From Xanthomonas sontii (GTDB taxonomy: Bacteria; Pseudomonadota; Gammaproteobacteria; Xanthomonadales; Xanthomonadaceae): a stretch of DNA of 64,000 bases. The notes below the pieces were generated by a model that was given only the letters and a program-made list of their open reading frames with translations, was not told the origin of the DNA and searched no databases. The stretch's first letter is position 1; each line of letters opens with the position of its first letter. Positions 1 to 10,155 of the stretch are shown piece after piece. A program made the translations under genes and the position numbers. Location: contig NZ_CP132342.1 of NCBI RefSeq assembly GCF_040529055.1, positions 310,001-374,000 of the forward strand, in the 5' to 3' direction.

Positions 1-202
1 ACGCCGCCGCGCTGAACCGGCGACAACCGGTCTTAACGCCTCGCCAACACCTTGCCAGCCGCTGCCACACACCGGCATACCGTGGTCACCGGATGGGCGG
101 ATAACGTCATCACCGGCACGCAGCCGTCGATACCGAAGCTCTCTCCCTTCGCATTCGGCGGCGCGTCCGGCCCCTCTTCCGGGCCTCCCCCGCCCCCCAC
201 GC

Positions 203-231
203 ACGCACGCAGCCGGTCAGGCTGCGTGCGT
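203..231. terminator. Hairpin between the window edge and aroG
   Basis: A 12-bp stem (203-214 with 220-231) closes a 5-nt loop, followed by only a short T run on the plus strand. It lies just past the aroG stop, so it may end aroG transcription, or that of a plus-strand gene before the window. Bases 1-202 hold no gene I can support. Confidence 0.45.
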
Positions 232-248
232 TTCTCCCACCACCGAGC

Positions 249-1322
<1,074 letters not shown>

Positions 1323-1370
1323 GTGCGTGTCTCGTCGGGGGGCTGGGTGGGGGCCAGATCCGGCGGCATG

Positions 1371-1400
1371 AAAAAAGCCGCCAGGTTCGCTGGCGGCTTT
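1371..1400 (-). terminator. Attenuator terminator in the aroG leader
   Basis: On the minus strand an 11-bp GC-rich stem (AAAGCCGCCAG paired with CTGGCGGCTTT, loop CGAAC) runs into a run of six T. It sits between the leader-peptide stop (1424) and the aroG start (1322), where a transcription attenuator belongs. Confidence 0.85.
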
Positions 1401-1423
1401 CGGGATTGCGGCTGAAGTGTCCT

Positions 1424-1507
1424 TCAGGGTGAACGCGATCCTTCCTCCGCCAGCGGCATCGGAAAACCGTAATACCAAAAGTAAAAGCTGCGGCAGGAAG
1501 CGTTCAT
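1424..1507 (-). CDS. Aromatic-rich leader peptide of aroG attenuator
   Basis: A 27-codon reading frame starts at the ATG at 1507 and stops with TGA at 1424. Residues 8-13 are F-Y-F-W-Y-Y, and F follows at 15, so seven of eight consecutive residues are aromatic and all three aromatic amino acids occur. A strong terminator lies 24 nt past the stop, and aroG follows. By analogy with the trp and pheA leaders, ribosome stalling at these codons when charged Phe, Tyr or Trp tRNA is scarce would favour an antiterminator. I see no strong ribosome binding site before the ATG. The sequence is direct; the regulation is inference. Confidence 0.82.
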   Translation of the reverse strand: MNASCRSFYFWYYGFPMPLAEEGSRSP

Positions 1508-1566
1508 GGGACGTAGTGATAGCACAGGGTTTGCGGCAGCGCCACAGTTGCATCAGCAACTTGTGG

Positions 1567-1770
1567 AGCCGGGAAAGGGGAACAGGGAATGGGGAATCGG
1601 AAAAGCGGTTCAACGCGGCGGCAGGGCCATGATGTCGCCGTCATCGCGTAGGAGCCTTTGACGCGTGGGTTCTTACGTGGCGCTGCGCGCTCCGGACCCT
1701 CACCCCTCTCCCGGTGGGAGAGGGGCTAGAGCGCATCCCGCATGCCGAATCCCCACTCCCGAATCCCGGC
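1567..1770. repeat. Inverted GGGAAT-type arrays between aroG leader and TonB receptor
   Basis: A G-rich array of GGGAA(T) units (1567-1600) faces a complementary C-rich array (1744-1770), one shortened relative to the other. Between them lies a separate 10-bp dyad, CCCCTCTCCC...GGGAGAGGGG, at 1703-1725. This is one of several such array pairs in the window. No ORF inside is credible. Confidence 0.6.
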
Positions 1771-1773
1771 CCC

Positions 1774-4665
1774 TCAGAAATCCAGCACATATTCCATCGC
1801 CACCTCGCGGCCGATCGCGTCGTACAGGGTGGTGTTGTAGAACTGGTAGCCGTAGTAGCGCTCCTTGTTGTCGTAGCCGACGGTATCGAGCACGTTGTTG
1901 ATGTACAGGTTGACCTTCATCTTCGGGGCGATGCGGTAGCCGGCGGTGAGGTTCCAGTACAGCGCCGGGCCGACGCGGCCGAAGTAACGCGTGGTGCTCT
2001 CGCCGAAGTGGCGGTTGCCGCTGTCGGTGACGCGGCAGGCGTCGGAAGGGCTGGGCTGGTAGCCGTCGTCGAAGCGGGTGCAGGTGCCCCAGTTCACTGC
2101 CTGGGTGGAGCCGAAGCGCTTGGCGTACACGGTCAGGTCCAGCGGACCGCCGTTCTCCCAGTGCACACTGCCGCGCAGCTTGCTGCGGATCTTCTGGTCG
2201 CGCAGGTTCTTGTCGTCGTCGGTGCGGTAGGTCTGCTCGTGGTAGCCGATCAGATTGTTGTAATCCAGGGCGAAGCTGAAGTTGCCCCAGCGCGCGGTGT
2301 TGAGGCGGTACTTCAGCGAGGCGTCGACGCCGGACACGTGCATCTGCGCGATGTTGATCGGCCCCTGCTCGATGCCGGTGACGCGGCCGGCGGCATCGCG
2401 CGCCACTCGCGAAAGGATGCGCGCGCAGTACTCGGCGCCGCCGGGATTGACCCACACGCCGCCGGCGGTGGTCAGGCCGGTGCGGCAGCCGGCTTCGGCG
2501 CTGAGCACCTCGTCGCGGTTGAGGTCCTTGATCATGTCCTGCAAGCGAATCCGGTAGTAGTCCGCGGTCAGCGACAGGCCCTCGGCGATATCCCAGACGA
2601 AGCCGGCGGTGACCGAGCGTCCATGCTCCGATTCCAGGTCCGGGGTGCCGCGGCGGTTGACCTGCATCAGGTAGAACACGTCGCTGTTCTCGGCACTGCA
2701 GCCGCCGGTGAGGTAGTAGCCCTTCTGGATGCAGCGGTACTGGTCGATCACGGTCTGCTGGGTGGAGCTGGGTTCGCCGAGCACGTAGTGCATGTCCGGG
2801 GCGCGGAAACTGGTGGCGACGCTGCCGCGCAGCAGCAGCGTGCTCAGTGGCCGCCACTCCAGGCCGGCGCTCCAGGTGGTGTCGCGCTGGGTGCCGATCG
2901 CCGCGCCGAGGTCGCTGCCGTAGGCGCGATAGTCGCCGTAGCGGTCGTGCCGCGCCGCCAGGCTGGCGTTGAGCGAGGACAGCAGCGGCACGTCGAACTC
3001 GATGCCGCCAGAGTAGCGCAAGCGCTCGCCGCCACCATAGTCGACCACGTCCAGCGGATAGCAGGTGTTGGCGCAGGGATCGGGCGACAGCCGGTAGCCC
3101 TGCTTGGCCACTTCGCCGACCGCGGCGAACTTGATCGGCCCGGCCCAGCCCTGCAGCAGCTCGCCGGTGATGTTGGCGTTGACCTGGTTGACCCAGGAAT
3201 CGGCACGGTTGTGCGCCTTCACCGCCAGGTCGTTGTACTGCGCGCCGGTCAGCGGCTGGTACCAGCGCGACTCGTCCAGATCGTAGATCGGCGTGCCGTC
3301 GGCGGTGCTGCCCAGTTGCGGGCCGAGGAAATAGGCGGTGGCCTTCTGCGTGTCCACGGTGCGCACGTATTCGTCCACGGTGTAGCGCGCGCGGCCCACC
3401 GCCAGTTCCCAGTCGAAGCGATCGGCGAGGCGGCCCTTGAGGCCGGCGCTCAGGTCCCAGGACAGTTCCCTGGTGGTGTTGGCCAGGTTCTTCCAGCCGC
3501 CGGATTCGAAGCGGGTGAGCTGGCGGATCGCGTACAGGTCGCGGTCGCTGCCGGTATCGTGGAACGGGCCGAGGTAGACATAGGGCGGGTCGTAGGTCCA
3601 GTAGCCCAGGCTCTTGGTCGTGGACAGCGTGCTCCAGGCCTGCACGCCGTTGTCGAAGTCGAAGGTGCCGTACAGATACGCCGAGCCGCTGTCGCCGCCG
3701 CTGGCGGCCAGCCAGTCGGCGTAGTCGTGTGCCATGCCGCAGTAACCGCCGAGGTTGCGCACGGTGTCGCTGTTGTAGTCGTAGCTCAGCCGCTGCGCGT
3801 CGACGAACTGGCCGCCGAAGCGCGCACAGGTGCCGCTGGGCGGCGCCAGGCGCGTGTTGTTGCCGGCGTCGACCAGGCTCAGGCCGGTGAACGGATTGAA
3901 GCCGTACTTGCGCGCCTGCGCGGTCCAGTTGCTGTAGGACTCGTCGTCCTGGTCGTCCATCTTCGGCCGCTCGCCGACCGACAGCGGATCGCGCCGGGTC
4001 CACTGCAGCGCGTAGGTCAGGTTCCACTTGTCGCCGCTGCGCCCGCCGACCCAGGACAGGTCGACCACGTCGCGCCCGCCGGCGGTGGCGGTGCCGCCGC
4101 GCAGGCGCACCTGGTTGCCCTCGTAGCCTTGCTTGAGGATCACGTTGATGACGCCGGCGACCGCGTCCGAACCGTAGATGGCCGAGGCGCCGCCGGTGAG
4201 GATCTCGATGCGCTCCACCGCCGCGGAGGGGATGTTGGCGTAGTTGGCGAAGTTGCTCTCGCCGGCGTAGGGCTGCGGGTAGTCGGCGACGCGGTGGCCG
4301 TTGACCAGCAGCAGGGTGCGTCCGGGGCCAAGGTCGCGCAGGCTCACCGGCGAGGCGTTGGGCGTGTGCGAGCCGTACTTGGTGTCGGCCTCGACGCTGC
4401 CCTGCTGGTTGAGCGTGCTGAGCACGTCGTAGACGGTGAGGAAACCTTCCTGCTGGATCTGCTGCGCGCTGATCGTCAGCACCGGTTCGGCGCCCTCCAC
4501 CTCCGAGCGTTTGATCCGCGAGCCGGTGACCACGACCTGGCCGAGGTCGGTGGTGGCGGCGGCCTTGGGCGCGGCGGTGTCGGCGTCCTGCGCGCGCGCC
4601 TCGCTGGCGCCGTACAGCGCCAGCACGATGCCGAACGCGAGGGTGGTGGATGAGCGAAGTGGCAT
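1774..4665 (-). CDS. TonB-dependent outer-membrane receptor
   Basis: The 963-residue product has a signal peptide ending near A-R-A-Q, then a short acidic linker and the plug domain beginning GQVVVTGSRIKRSEVEG. Plug signatures include LRDLGPGRTLLLVNGHRV and ERIEILTGGASAIYGSDAVAGVINVI. The long C-terminal barrel ends in aromatic F, as outer-membrane proteins do. Such receptors import siderophores, carbohydrates or other large ligands using energy from TonB-ExbBD. The ATG at 4665 is chosen because it opens directly on the signal peptide. No ligand-specific neighbour lies beside it, so the substrate is unknown. Confidence 0.92.
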   Translation of the reverse strand: MPLRSSTTLAFGIVLALYGASEARAQDADTAAPKAAATTDLGQVVVTGSRIKRSEVEGAEPVLTISAQQIQQEGFLTVYDVLSTLNQQGSVEADTKYGSHTPNASPVSLRDLGPGRTLLLVNGHRVADYPQPYAGESNFANYANIPSAAVERIEILTGGASAIYGSDAVAGVINVILKQGYEGNQVRLRGGTATAGGRDVVDLSWVGGRSGDKWNLTYALQWTRRDPLSVGERPKMDDQDDESYSNWTAQARKYGFNPFTGLSLVDAGNNTRLAPPSGTCARFGGQFVDAQRLSYDYNSDTVRNLGGYCGMAHDYADWLAASGGDSGSAYLYGTFDFDNGVQAWSTLSTTKSLGYWTYDPPYVYLGPFHDTGSDRDLYAIRQLTRFESGGWKNLANTTRELSWDLSAGLKGRLADRFDWELAVGRARYTVDEYVRTVDTQKATAYFLGPQLGSTADGTPIYDLDESRWYQPLTGAQYNDLAVKAHNRADSWVNQVNANITGELLQGWAGPIKFAAVGEVAKQGYRLSPDPCANTCYPLDVVDYGGGERLRYSGGIEFDVPLLSSLNASLAARHDRYGDYRAYGSDLGAAIGTQRDTTWSAGLEWRPLSTLLLRGSVATSFRAPDMHYVLGEPSSTQQTVIDQYRCIQKGYYLTGGCSAENSDVFYLMQVNRRGTPDLESEHGRSVTAGFVWDIAEGLSLTADYYRIRLQDMIKDLNRDEVLSAEAGCRTGLTTAGGVWVNPGGAEYCARILSRVARDAAGRVTGIEQGPINIAQMHVSGVDASLKYRLNTARWGNFSFALDYNNLIGYHEQTYRTDDDKNLRDQKIRSKLRGSVHWENGGPLDLTVYAKRFGSTQAVNWGTCTRFDDGYQPSPSDACRVTDSGNRHFGESTTRYFGRVGPALYWNLTAGYRIAPKMKVNLYINNVLDTVGYDNKERYYGYQFYNTTLYDAIGREVAMEYVLDF

Positions 4666-5454
4666 GCGGTGTCCCCGGCAGCGGATGGAAGCAGCGCCGT
4701 GCGAACACGACCTGCGGCGCCCTCTTCGCTGCGCCGCGCCCACGACCGTGCTGCGCATGCCGCAGGCAAGCGCCACCGTGCGCCGGCCGCGACGCAAACA
4801 AAAGGACGAACATGCGGGCGTGCAGATCCCCCTGGACGCCCGTGCGTCCTAACCTGCATGGCGCTGAAAACGCTGTCAACACGCGGCTACAGCGCACTTG
4901 TAGACGATTGCACGTTGTGCGCGATTCGCCGCGCAGCGCGTCGATTCTCGCCGTATCGCCACCGCAGGCCGTGCCAGCCGCACCTCTGGCGGAGACGCTG
5001 CTGGGCAACGATGGGCTGCATGCGCATCGCGATCGCGTGCCCCTCTTCCGTTGAGAGAGGGGTTGGGGCAAGGGTCCGGCGCGCAGCGTCTCGTGGTGTT
5101 TGAGGCGCATGGAGCGAAGCCTGCACTCGCATCCGTCCGGTTGGGTCACGGCCGCCTGGCACGCCTGTGCCGCGCCTCGGTCGGGGAGATCGCACAAGCC
5201 CGGCACAGGCAGCTTCCATGACCCGCTTCGCTGCTTACCGCAGCTCGGCGAGAAACGCCGTTGTCCTCGCGGGAGCGGCTTCAGCCGCGACAGGCATTCC
5301 CGGTAGCGCCTCGTCGCGGCTGAAGCCGTTCCTGCGCATGATCCTGCGTCCTGACGGGAAGCTCGCTACAGACGCGCGCCAAGCGGATGCGCCAGCGGCG
5401 CGGCCGGCAGGTTGGTCAGCATGCGAGCGCATCGGCATGCCCCGATGTCGATGA
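4666..5454. other. Gene-free spacer between TonB receptor and groEL
   Basis: About 790 bp without a convincing gene. It holds the receptor's promoter region, a CCCCTCTTCC/GAGAGAGGGG-like dyad near 5040-5060 similar to the one at 1703-1725, and a REP-like inverted pair at 5268-5334. Open frames here have no recognisable protein character. Confidence 0.6.
5268..5334. repeat. REP-like inverted pair
   Basis: Two facing copies of the dyad unit GGAGCGGCTTCAGCCGCGAC are separated by about 25 bp; the second copy is inverted (GTCGCGGCTGAAGCCGTTCC). The same unit recurs near 13.1, 27.9, 40.1, 41.5 and 61.4-61.7 kb in this window. Confidence 0.75.
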
Positions 5455-5457
5455 CAC

Positions 5458-5490
5458 AAAAAAAGAGCCCCGCATCGCTGCGGGGCTCCT
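5458..5490 (-). terminator. Rho-independent terminator of groESL
   Basis: A 10-bp stem (GAGCCCCGCA/TGCGGGGCTC, loop of 4) is followed on the minus strand by seven T, 42 bp after the groEL stop. A shorter T run on the other side could allow weak bidirectional use. Confidence 0.88.
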
Positions 5491-5531
5491 TTCGACTGCG
5501 TGGAACAACAGGTCGGCCGAGGCCGGCTGGA

Positions 5532-7302
<1,771 letters not shown>

Positions 7303-7314
7303 CGATCGTCGGCT

Positions 7315-7602
7315 TCAGCCGACGATCGCCAGAACGTCGTCTTCGCGCAGCACCTTGTACTCGACGCCTTCGGCCTTGTAGCTGGAACCGGCGTACTGGC
7401 CGTAGATGACCTTGTCGCCGACCTTCAGCGCCGGGGCGCGCACGCTGCCGTTGTCCAGCGGCTTGCCGGCGCCGACGGCCACAACTTCACCCTTGGTGGA
7501 CTTTTCCTTGGCCGAATCCGGGATCACGATGCCGCCGGCGGAGATTTCGTCGGCTTCGATCGGCTTGACTACGACGCGGTCGTGAAGCGGCTTGATGCTC
7601 AT
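7315..7602 (-). CDS. groES: Co-chaperonin GroES (10 kDa)
   Basis: The 95-residue product is the heptameric lid of the GroEL chamber. It begins [14 protein letters not shown] and contains the mobile-loop segment [14 protein letters not shown] that binds GroEL, and ends with the typical [12 protein letters not shown]. It is the first gene of the groESL operon, with a degenerate CIRCE operator 50 bp upstream. Confidence 0.98.
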   Translation of the reverse strand: MSIKPLHDRVVVKPIEADEISAGGIVIPDSAKEKSTKGEVVAVGAGKPLDNGSVRAPALKVGDKVIYGQYAGSSYKAEGVEYKVLREDDVLAIVG

Positions 7603-7651
7603 TGAGTGAGACCTCTTAAGTGATTGATTGGTCTAGGAAAGGCCGGCGATG

Positions 7652-7678
7652 TTAGCACTCGCCCATGACGACTGCCAG
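7652..7678 (-). promoter_or_regulatory. CIRCE-like HrcA operator of groESL
   Basis: On the minus strand the sequence reads CTGGCAGTC-N9-GAGTGCTAA. The second half is a perfect CIRCE arm; the first half matches the consensus TTAGCACTC only in part (about 6 of 9). Position and spacing fit HrcA repression of groESL, which is established in other bacteria. Confidence 0.7.
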
Positions 7679-7718
7679 CAACGCTCGCGAAAAAACCCGG
7701 TAGCGCCGGGATGCGCCT

Positions 7719-7747
7719 GATGTAGTGCCGCGGCCGGGGCTTTCAAG
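7719..7747 (-). promoter_or_regulatory. Possible sigma-32 promoter of groESL
   Basis: The minus strand has CTTGAAA (7741-7747), a good heat-shock -35 element, and a poor -10-like CACTACATC about 13 nt on. The order relative to the CIRCE and groES fits a heat-shock promoter, but the -10 is weak. Confidence 0.35.
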
Positions 7748-7882
7748 GGCGGGAGGCAAAAAATTTTTGCCAGGAACGTGCATTCGGTGGCAAGCAGTGA
7801 CCGAATCCCGTCACAGTGTCACAGAGGCAGGCTAGGCTGAGCGCGGACCCATGGGGGGATCCGTCACCAAAAGGAGTTGTCG

Positions 7883-9661
7883 ATGAAGCCATCCGCCGTT
7901 GCGCTGCCGCTGGCCTGCCTGCTCGCCCTTGCCGGGCCGGCCCAGGCCGCCGTATTCATTAATGAATTGCATTACGACGATGCCACCGCCGCCGGCGACA
8001 CCGGCGAAGGCGTGGAGATCGTCGCCACCGCCGGGGAGAGCCTGAGCGGCTACCGCGTCTACTTGTACAACGGCAGCAACCCGGGGTCGGCGGCCGTCTA
8101 CGCCAACAGCGCGGTGCCGGCCGGCAACCTGGTCAGCTGCGGCGGGCAGGTGCGCATCGCCACCGTCAGCTACGCCAGCAACGGCATCCAGAACGGGCCC
8201 AACGACGGCCTGGCGCTGGTCGACGGCAACGGCAAGGTGGTGCAGTTCCTCAGCTACGAGGGCGCCATCACCGGCGGCGGCGGCCCCGCCGCGGGCATGA
8301 CCAGCCAGAACCTGCCGGTCAGCGAGAGCAACAGCACCCCGGCCGGCACCTCGCTGCAGCTGCGCGGCAACGGCAGCGCCGCGGCCGACTTCAGCTGGAG
8401 CGACAGCGCCACCAGCACCTTCGGCGCCTGCAACAACGGCCAGACCTTCGCCGGCGGCGGCGGCAGCAACGCCGCGCCGACCGTGACCGCCACCACCCCG
8501 ACCCAGGGCGCCACCGACTTCCCCGCCGCCGGCGACCTGGCGGTGACCTTCAGCGAGGCGGTGAGCCTGGCCAGCGGCGCGTTCGGCCTGAGCTGCCAGC
8601 AGTCCGGCACTGTGGCGCTGACCTATCCCAGCAGCGGCACCCAGTTCTCCCTGTCCACCAACACCGCGCTGAAGGCCGGCGAGAGCTGCACCCTGAGCAT
8701 CGTCGCCGCACGCGTGAGCGATGCCGACGGCGCGCATCCGGCGCAGGATCGCAGCGTCGCCTTCAACGTCGCCAGCGGCTCGGGCGGCGGCGGCAACGGC
8801 GCCGGCAGCTACTACTCGCGGGTCAACACCTCCAGCCCCAGCCAGCTGCGCTGCTCGCTGCACGAGACGATCAAGGGCCACACCGTCTATCCGTACAGCA
8901 GCAGCTCCGGCACCGACACCTGGGCCATCCTGGAGATCGCCGACGAGGATCCGAACAACAGCCAGCGCGTCCTCGACGCCTACCGCAACCGCAGCTATGC
9001 CAAGGGCACCGACCGTGCCGGCAGCGGCAGCGGCCTGAAGTACAACCGCGAGCATAGCTGGCCGAACTCGCTGGGCTTCGGCACCTCCACCGGCAACAAG
9101 GGCCTGCCCTACGCGCCCTACACCGACACCCACATGCTGTACCTGACCGACGCCACCTGGAACGCCGACCGCGGCAACAAGCCCTACGCCAAGTGCGACA
9201 GCAACTGCGGCGAGCGCGCCACCGAGGCCAACGCCGGCTTCGGCGGCGGCAGCGGCCGCTACCCGGGCAATTCCAACTGGGTGCGCACCCCGGACGGCAA
9301 CAGCGGCACCTTCGAGGTGTGGGACCACCGCAAGGGCGACATGGCGCGTGCGGTGATGTACATGGCGATCCGCTATGAGGGTGGCGTGGATGCCAAGACC
9401 GGGCAGTCCGAGCCGGACCTGGAACTGACCGACGACCGCAGCAAGATCGTCAAGACCTCGTCCTCGCCGGCCTACATGGGCCTGCTGTCGACCCTGATCG
9501 CGTGGAGCCAGCAGGATCCGCCGGACGACGCCGAGCGCGCCCGCAACGAGGTGATCTACAGCTTCCAGGGCAACCGCAACCCGTTCATCGACCACCCGGA
9601 GTGGGCGACCTCGTCGCTGTTCACCTCGGCCAAGCCGGCCAGCTGCCAGTTGCTCAACTGA
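7883..9661 (+). CDS. Secreted endonuclease I family nuclease with lamin-tail and Ig-like domains
   Basis: A signal peptide (about residues 1-23, ending A-Q-A-A) precedes a lamin-tail-like domain starting VFINELHYDD (about 24-185), a bacterial Ig-like domain (about 196-295, PTVTATTPTQGATDFP) and a C-terminal endonuclease I-type domain (about 305-590) with the motif YNREHSWPNS, whose His is the expected catalytic residue. It would degrade extracellular DNA or RNA. The start at 7883 has AAGGAG six bases upstream. The gene stands alone on the plus strand, with a hairpin after it. Several Cys residues suit disulfides in a secreted protein. Confidence 0.87.
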   Translation: MKPSAVALPLACLLALAGPAQAAVFINELHYDDATAAGDTGEGVEIVATAGESLSGYRVYLYNGSNPGSAAVYANSAVPAGNLVSCGGQVRIATVSYASNGIQNGPNDGLALVDGNGKVVQFLSYEGAITGGGGPAAGMTSQNLPVSESNSTPAGTSLQLRGNGSAAADFSWSDSATSTFGACNNGQTFAGGGGSNAAPTVTATTPTQGATDFPAAGDLAVTFSEAVSLASGAFGLSCQQSGTVALTYPSSGTQFSLSTNTALKAGESCTLSIVAARVSDADGAHPAQDRSVAFNVASGSGGGGNGAGSYYSRVNTSSPSQLRCSLHETIKGHTVYPYSSSSGTDTWAILEIADEDPNNSQRVLDAYRNRSYAKGTDRAGSGSGLKYNREHSWPNSLGFGTSTGNKGLPYAPYTDTHMLYLTDATWNADRGNKPYAKCDSNCGERATEANAGFGGGSGRYPGNSNWVRTPDGNSGTFEVWDHRKGDMARAVMYMAIRYEGGVDAKTGQSEPDLELTDDRSKIVKTSSSPAYMGLLSTLIAWSQQDPPDDAERARNEVIYSFQGNRNPFIDHPEWATSSLFTSAKPASCQLLN

Positions 9662-9673
9662 GCCGTAGTGCCT

Positions 9674-9697
9674 CGCCCGCTGCATTTGCAGCGGGCG
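9674..9697 (+). terminator. Hairpin after the nuclease gene
   Basis: An 11-bp GC-rich stem (CGCCCGCTGCA/TGCAGCGGGCG) with a tiny loop lies 12 bp past the stop. There is no T run, so it may protect the mRNA end or work as a weak terminator. Confidence 0.45.
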
Positions 9698-9727
9698 GGG
9701 ATGATCAGCCATTCGGCTGCTGAAAAA

Positions 9728-9751
9728 CCCGGGATTCGGGATTGGGGATTC
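9728..9751 (+). repeat. Single GGGATT array upstream of cutA
   Basis: Three tandem GGGATT(C/G) units form one arm of the array family; I find no facing partner here, unlike the other sites. Confidence 0.55.
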
Positions 9752-9818
9752 AGAGCGGCGCCGGCTTTCCCCGCGGGCGCCGCCAAAGCGCGGCCGGCAT
9801 CCCTATACTGTCGGCCGC

Positions 9819-10151
9819 ATGTCCGCGCCCGCCCTCCGCTTGCTGCTCAGCACCTGCCCCGATCCGGCCAGCGCCGCGCGGGTCGCCCAGGCGCTGGTCG
9901 ACGAACGCCTGGCCGCCTGCGTCAGCCGCCTGCCCGGCGTGCAGTCCACCTATCGCTGGCAAGGCGAGGTGGAACAGGGCGAGGAGGTGCTGCTGCTGAT
10001 CAAGACCGCCGCCGACCGCCTGTCCGCGTTGCGGCAGCGGCTGTGCGCGTTGCACCCGTACGAGGTCCCCGAACTGGTCGAACTCGAGGTCGCCGGCGGC
10101 CTGCCGGCCTACCTGCAGTGGGTGCATGCCGAAACCCGTGAGGAACCGTAA
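9819..10151 (+). CDS. cutA: Divalent-cation tolerance protein CutA
   Basis: The 110-residue product fits the small trimeric CutA1 family. The typical order is present: LLLSTCPDPASAARVAQALVDERLAACVSR, then a segment equivalent to YRWQGEVEQGEEVLLLIKT, and LHPYEVPELVELEV near the end. The family is linked to copper and divalent-metal tolerance and to DsbD-associated membrane biogenesis, with an unclear biochemical role. dsbD starts only 4 bp after its stop, so the two are co-transcribed, as in many gammaproteobacteria. Confidence 0.94.
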   Translation: MSAPALRLLLSTCPDPASAARVAQALVDERLAACVSRLPGVQSTYRWQGEVEQGEEVLLLIKTAADRLSALRQRLCALHPYEVPELVELEVAGGLPAYLQWVHAETREEP

Positions 10152-10155
10152 GCCG

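Noticed and set aside
1508..1566. Promoter of the aroG leader
   Set aside because: A TATCAC-like -10 is visible on the minus strand but no convincing -35 at the right distance, so I do not list it.
1700..5206. Very long open frames on both strands across the TonB receptor region (up to about 1170 codons)
   Set aside because: High GC makes stop codons rare. Only one frame (minus, 1774-4665) has receptor motifs; the others are Arg/Pro/Ala-rich shadows.
4666..5454. Small genes between the TonB receptor and groEL
   Set aside because: Overlapping frames in all directions, rich in Arg and Cys, without conserved motifs. They look like GC-driven shadows.
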